Of a stretch of DNA of 6,198 nt, positions 3,441-6,198 are shown in pieces. This DNA is from an uncultured Shinella sp. Lineage in GTDB: Bacteria > Pseudomonadota > Alphaproteobacteria > Rhizobiales > Rhizobiaceae. The notes beneath the pieces are model-generated. The model was not told the origin of the DNA and ran no database searches. It saw nothing but the letters and a program-made list of their open reading frames with translations. The stretch covers positions 1 to 6,198 of the forward strand of contig CAMPIK010000155.1 of the NCBI GenBank assembly GCA_946886325.1, written 5' to 3'. The first letter of the stretch is position 1. The number at the start of each line of letters is the position of its first letter. A program made the translations under genes and the position numbers.

Positions 3441-6198
3441 TCAGCCGGCTTCCCTGACACGCGACAGGGCGACGGTGAGGCCTTCCAGCTGCTGCGTCAG
3501 TTCCGTCAGACGCTCGCGTTCTGCCTCCACCACCTCCGGCCGGGCGTTCGCCACGAACTTCTCGTTGGCGAGCTTGCCATTGATCCGGTCGGCCTCGGCG
3601 CGCGCCTTGGCGATCGCCTTTTCGAGACGGGCGGTCTCCGCCGCAAGGTCGATGAGACTGCCGAGCGGCAGGCAGGCGGTCGCCTCGCCGGCCACGATCT
3701 GCGCGGCGGCCTTCGGGGCGGCATCGGCATGGGTGATCGCCTCGACGCGGGCAAGTCGGCGGATTGCCGGGTCATGCCGTTCGAGCCGCTTGCGGGTCAG
3801 CGCATTCGCACCGACCATGACCAGCGGCGCGACGGCCGCCGGCGGCACGTTCATTTCGGCGCGGACCGAGCGGATGCCCGAGACGAGGTCGATCAGCCAG
3901 TTGATCTCGTCGGCGGCGGCATCGTCCGCATAGGCCGGCGCCGGCCATTCGGCATGGCAGATCAGTCCGTCGCGGCTGCGGCCCTCGCCGGCCGTGTGCG
4001 CCCAGAGTTCCTCCGTCATGAAGGGCATGAACGGATGGAGGAGCTTGTAGGTCTCCTCCAGCACATAGGCGGCGCAGGCCTGCGATTCCGCCTTCGCGCC
4101 TTCGTCCTCGCCGCTGAAGATCGGCTTCAGCAGTTCGAGATACCAGTCGCAGAACTGGTTCCAGATGAAGCGGTAGAGCGTGCCTGCCGCATCGTTGAAG
4201 CGATAGGTCTCGATCGCCTCGGTGACGTCGCGCGCCGTGCGGGCGAGTTCTGTCAGGATCCAGCGGTTGATCGTCACGGCTGCCGCTTCCGGCACGAATT
4301 GCGGATCGGCCTTGACCCCGTTCATCTCGGCGAAGCGCGTCGCGTTCCAGAGCTTGGTGCCGAAATTGCGATAGCCGGCGATGCGCGCCGGATCGAGCTT
4401 CACGTCGCGCCCCTGCGCCGCCATGATGGCGAGCGTGAAACGCAGCGCGTCGGCGCCATATTCGTCGATGAGGTCGAGCGGGTCGATGACGTTGCCCTTC
4501 GACTTCGACATCTTCTGCCCGCTCTTGTCGCGCACCAGCGCGTGGACATAGACCGTGTGGAAGGGTTCGACCGGCGTTCCCGCCTCGTCCTTCATGAAAT
4601 GAAGGCCCATCATCATCATCCGGGCGACCCAGAAGAAGATGATGTCGAAACCGGTGACGAGCACGTCGGTCTGGTAATATTTCTTCAGTTCCGGCGTCTT
4701 CTCCGGCCAGCCGAGCGTCGAGAAGGGCCAGAGCGCGGAGGAGAACCAGGTGTCGAGCACGTCCTCGTCGCGTGTCAGGATTTCGCCCGGCCGGAAATTC
4801 TCCAGGAGGTCCTCGACATAGGCCTTCATCGGACCTTCATGGGCGATATAGTGCTGGATGGCGGCGTGCAGCGCCTCTTCCTCGGTCTTCTCGACGAAGA
4901 CCTGGCCGTCCGGGCCGTACCAGGCCGGAATCTGGTGTCCCCACCAGAGCTGGCGCGAGATGCACCAGGGCTCGATGTTTTCCATCCAGTCGAAATAGGT
5001 CTTTTCCCAGTTCTTCGGAACGAAGTTTGTCCGTCCCTCGCGCACGCTGTCGATCGCCGGCTTGGCGAGCGTCTTGGCGTCGGCGAACCACTGGTCGGTC
5101 AGCATCGGCTCGATGACGACGCCGGAGCGGTCGCCGAAGGGCTGCATGATCTTCTTGCTCTCGACATAGGGCACGTCCTGCCCCTCGGCGTCCTTGACGG
5201 TGACGGCAAGGCCTTCCGCATTGATCGCCTCGACGATCAGCTTGCGGGCGGCGTAGCGGTCGAGACCGCGATATTCGTCCGGGACGAGATTGATGTCGTC
5301 GACCTCCGCCTCGCCCGGCAGCCGGCCCGACTTCGCGATCTCCAGCGCCTGCGCGGCATAGACCGCATAGGGCTCGCCGTCGGTGCGCATCGTCGCCGTG
5401 CCGTCCATCAGGCGATAGAGCGGGATATGGTTGCGGCGGGCGACCTGATAGTCGTTGAAGTCATGCGCGCCGGTGATCTTGACGGCGCCGGAGCCGAAAT
5501 CGGGGTCCGGATATTCGTCGGTGATGATCGGGATCAGGCGGCGATGCTCCTTTGGACCGACCGGAATCTCGCAAAGCTTGCCGACGATCGGCCGATAGCG
5601 CTCGTCGGAGGGATGCACCGCAACGGCGCCGTCGCCCAGCATCGTCTCGGGCCGGGTCGTCGCGATCGAGATGTAGTTGCGCTCCTCCTCGAGCACGACA
5701 TTACCGTCGGCGTCCTTCTCGACATAGGTATAGGTCTCGCCGCCGGCCAGCGGATACTTGAAGTGCCACATGTGGCCGTCGGCCTCGCGGTTCTCGACCT
5801 CGAGATCGGAAATCGCCGTCTCGAACTTCGGATCCCAGTTGACGAGCCGCTTGCCGCGATAGATCAGGCCTTCCTTGTAGAGCGCGACGAAGACTTCCAG
5901 AACGGCCTCGGACAGGCCCTCGTCCATGGTGAAGCGTTCGCGCGACCAGTCGCAGGAGGCGCCGAGGCGGCGGAGCTGGTTGAAGATCAGGCCGCCCGAT
6001 TCCGCCTTCCACTCCCAGACCTTGTCGATGAAGGCCTCGCGGCCCATGGTGCGGCGATGCAGCTGCTGTTCCATGAGCTTGCGCTCGACGACCATCTGCG
6101 TCGCGATGCCCGCGTGGTCCATGCCCGGCTGCCAGAGCACGTCCTTGCCGCGCATGCGCTCGAAGCGGACCATGATGTCCTGCAGCGTGTTGTTGAGC
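3441..6198 (-). CDS. valS: Valyl-tRNA synthetase, N-terminus outside the window
   Basis: Class Ia aminoacyl-tRNA synthetase that charges tRNA-Val with valine in the cytoplasm and hydrolyses mischarged Thr-tRNA. The frame is open to the window edge: eight codons (LNNTLQDI) precede the Met at 6173, so that Met is internal. About 50 residues, including the HIGH-type ATP motif, lie just upstream. Numbered from the Met at 6173: GMDHAGIATQMVVERK (17-32), the CP1 editing domain with its Thr-rich ATTRPETMLGD (171-181) and GSGAVKITGAHDFNDYQ (227-243), catalytic-core WCISRQLWWGHQIPAWY (403-419), DVLDTWFSSALWPFSTLGWP (471-490), the KMSKS loop at 554-558, an alpha-helical anticodon-binding domain (about 610-780, with FIWNQFCDWYLELLKP) and a C-terminal coiled-coil arm rich in Ala, Glu, Lys and Arg (about 840-905) typical of ValS. 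All visible key motifs are intact. A dedicated terminator follows, so the downstream fadL-like gene is probably transcribed separately. Confidence 0.97.
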   Translation of the reverse strand, partial: LNNTLQDIMVRFERMRGKDVLWQPGMDHAGIATQMVVERKLMEQQLHRRTMGREAFIDKVWEWKAESGGLIFNQLRRLGASCDWSRERFTMDEGLSEAVLEVFVALYKEGLIYRGKRLVNWDPKFETAISDLEVENREADGHMWHFKYPLAGGETYTYVEKDADGNVVLEEERNYISIATTRPETMLGDGAVAVHPSDERYRPIVGKLCEIPVGPKEHRRLIPIITDEYPDPDFGSGAVKITGAHDFNDYQVARRNHIPLYRLMDGTATMRTDGEPYAVYAAQALEIAKSGRLPGEAEVDDINLVPDEYRGLDRYAARKLIVEAINAEGLAVTVKDAEGQDVPYVESKKIMQPFGDRSGVVIEPMLTDQWFADAKTLAKPAIDSVREGRTNFVPKNWEKTYFDWMENIEPWCISRQLWWGHQIPAWYGPDGQVFVEKTEEEALHAAIQHYIAHEGPMKAYVEDLLENFRPGEILTRDEDVLDTWFSSALWPFSTLGWPEKTPELKKYYQTDVLVTGFDIIFFWVARMMMMGLHFMKDEAGTPVEPFHTVYVHALVRDKSGQKMSKSKGNVIDPLDLIDEYGADALRFTLAIMAAQGRDVKLDPARIAGYRNFGTKLWNATRFAEMNGVKADPQFVPEAAAVTINRWILTELARTARDVTEAIETYRFNDAAGTLYRFIWNQFCDWYLELLKPIFSGEDEGAKAESQACAAYVLEETYKLLHPFMPFMTEELWAHTAGEGRSRDGLICHAEWPAPAYADDAAADEINWLIDLVSGIRSVRAEMNVPPAAVAPLVMVGANALTRKRLERHDPAIRRLARVEAITHADAAPKAAAQIVAGEATACLPLGSLIDLAAETARLEKAIAKARAEADRINGKLANEKFVANARPEVVEAERERLTELTQQLEGLTVALSRVREAG

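Noticed and set aside
3441..6173. valS as a complete gene starting at the Met at 6173
   Set aside because: The frame continues to the window edge with LNNTLQDI, which belongs to the ValS core just after the HIGH motif, so the Met is internal and the gene is truncated by the window.

Overview
The window looks like ordinary chromosomal DNA from a GC-rich alphaproteobacterium of the order Hyphomicrobiales, most likely Rhizobiaceae (Rhizobium/Agrobacterium/Ensifer type). The strongest pointer is an ExoR homologue, a periplasmic regulator characteristic of rhizobia and agrobacteria. The high G+C third positions, the AT-richer gaps between genes and the rhizobial style of the FadL-like porin and valyl-tRNA synthetase agree. 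Genus and species cannot be fixed from the sequence alone.

Layout. At the left edge a plus-strand gene for exodeoxyribonuclease III (xthA), missing its 5' end, runs to 665. It converges, with a 23-base gap, on exoR (689-1492, minus). A gap of about 450 bases (1493-1948) follows. It holds a possible 71-codon small ORF with a Shine-Dalgarno that overlaps the exoR start, two inverted repeats, and a hairpin terminator belonging to the next gene. A FadL/OmpP1-family outer-membrane protein gene lies at 1949-3091 (minus). Its roughly 350-base upstream region (3092-3440) is AT-rich and holds a strong Shine-Dalgarno, a candidate sigma-70-type promoter and the rho-independent terminator of valS. The right end is valS (minus), whose first codons lie beyond the window.

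Function. The four genes do not form one pathway: DNA repair (XthA), envelope stress and exopolysaccharide control (ExoR), uptake of hydrophobic ligands through the outer membrane (FadL-like) and translation (ValS). Although exoR, fadL and valS all point the same way, terminators after valS and fadL and the long gaps suggest three separate transcription units rather than an operon. ExoR in relatives represses the ExoS/ChvG-ChvI system, which in turn controls exoR itself; the inverted repeats upstream of exoR are therefore the regulatory sequences most worth testing.

I found no RNA gene, mobile element, CRISPR array, phage trace or unknown gene cluster. The very long open frames opposite fadL and exoR look like codon-bias shadows. 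I do not see evidence for an undescribed system; the findings are local regulatory and small-ORF questions.
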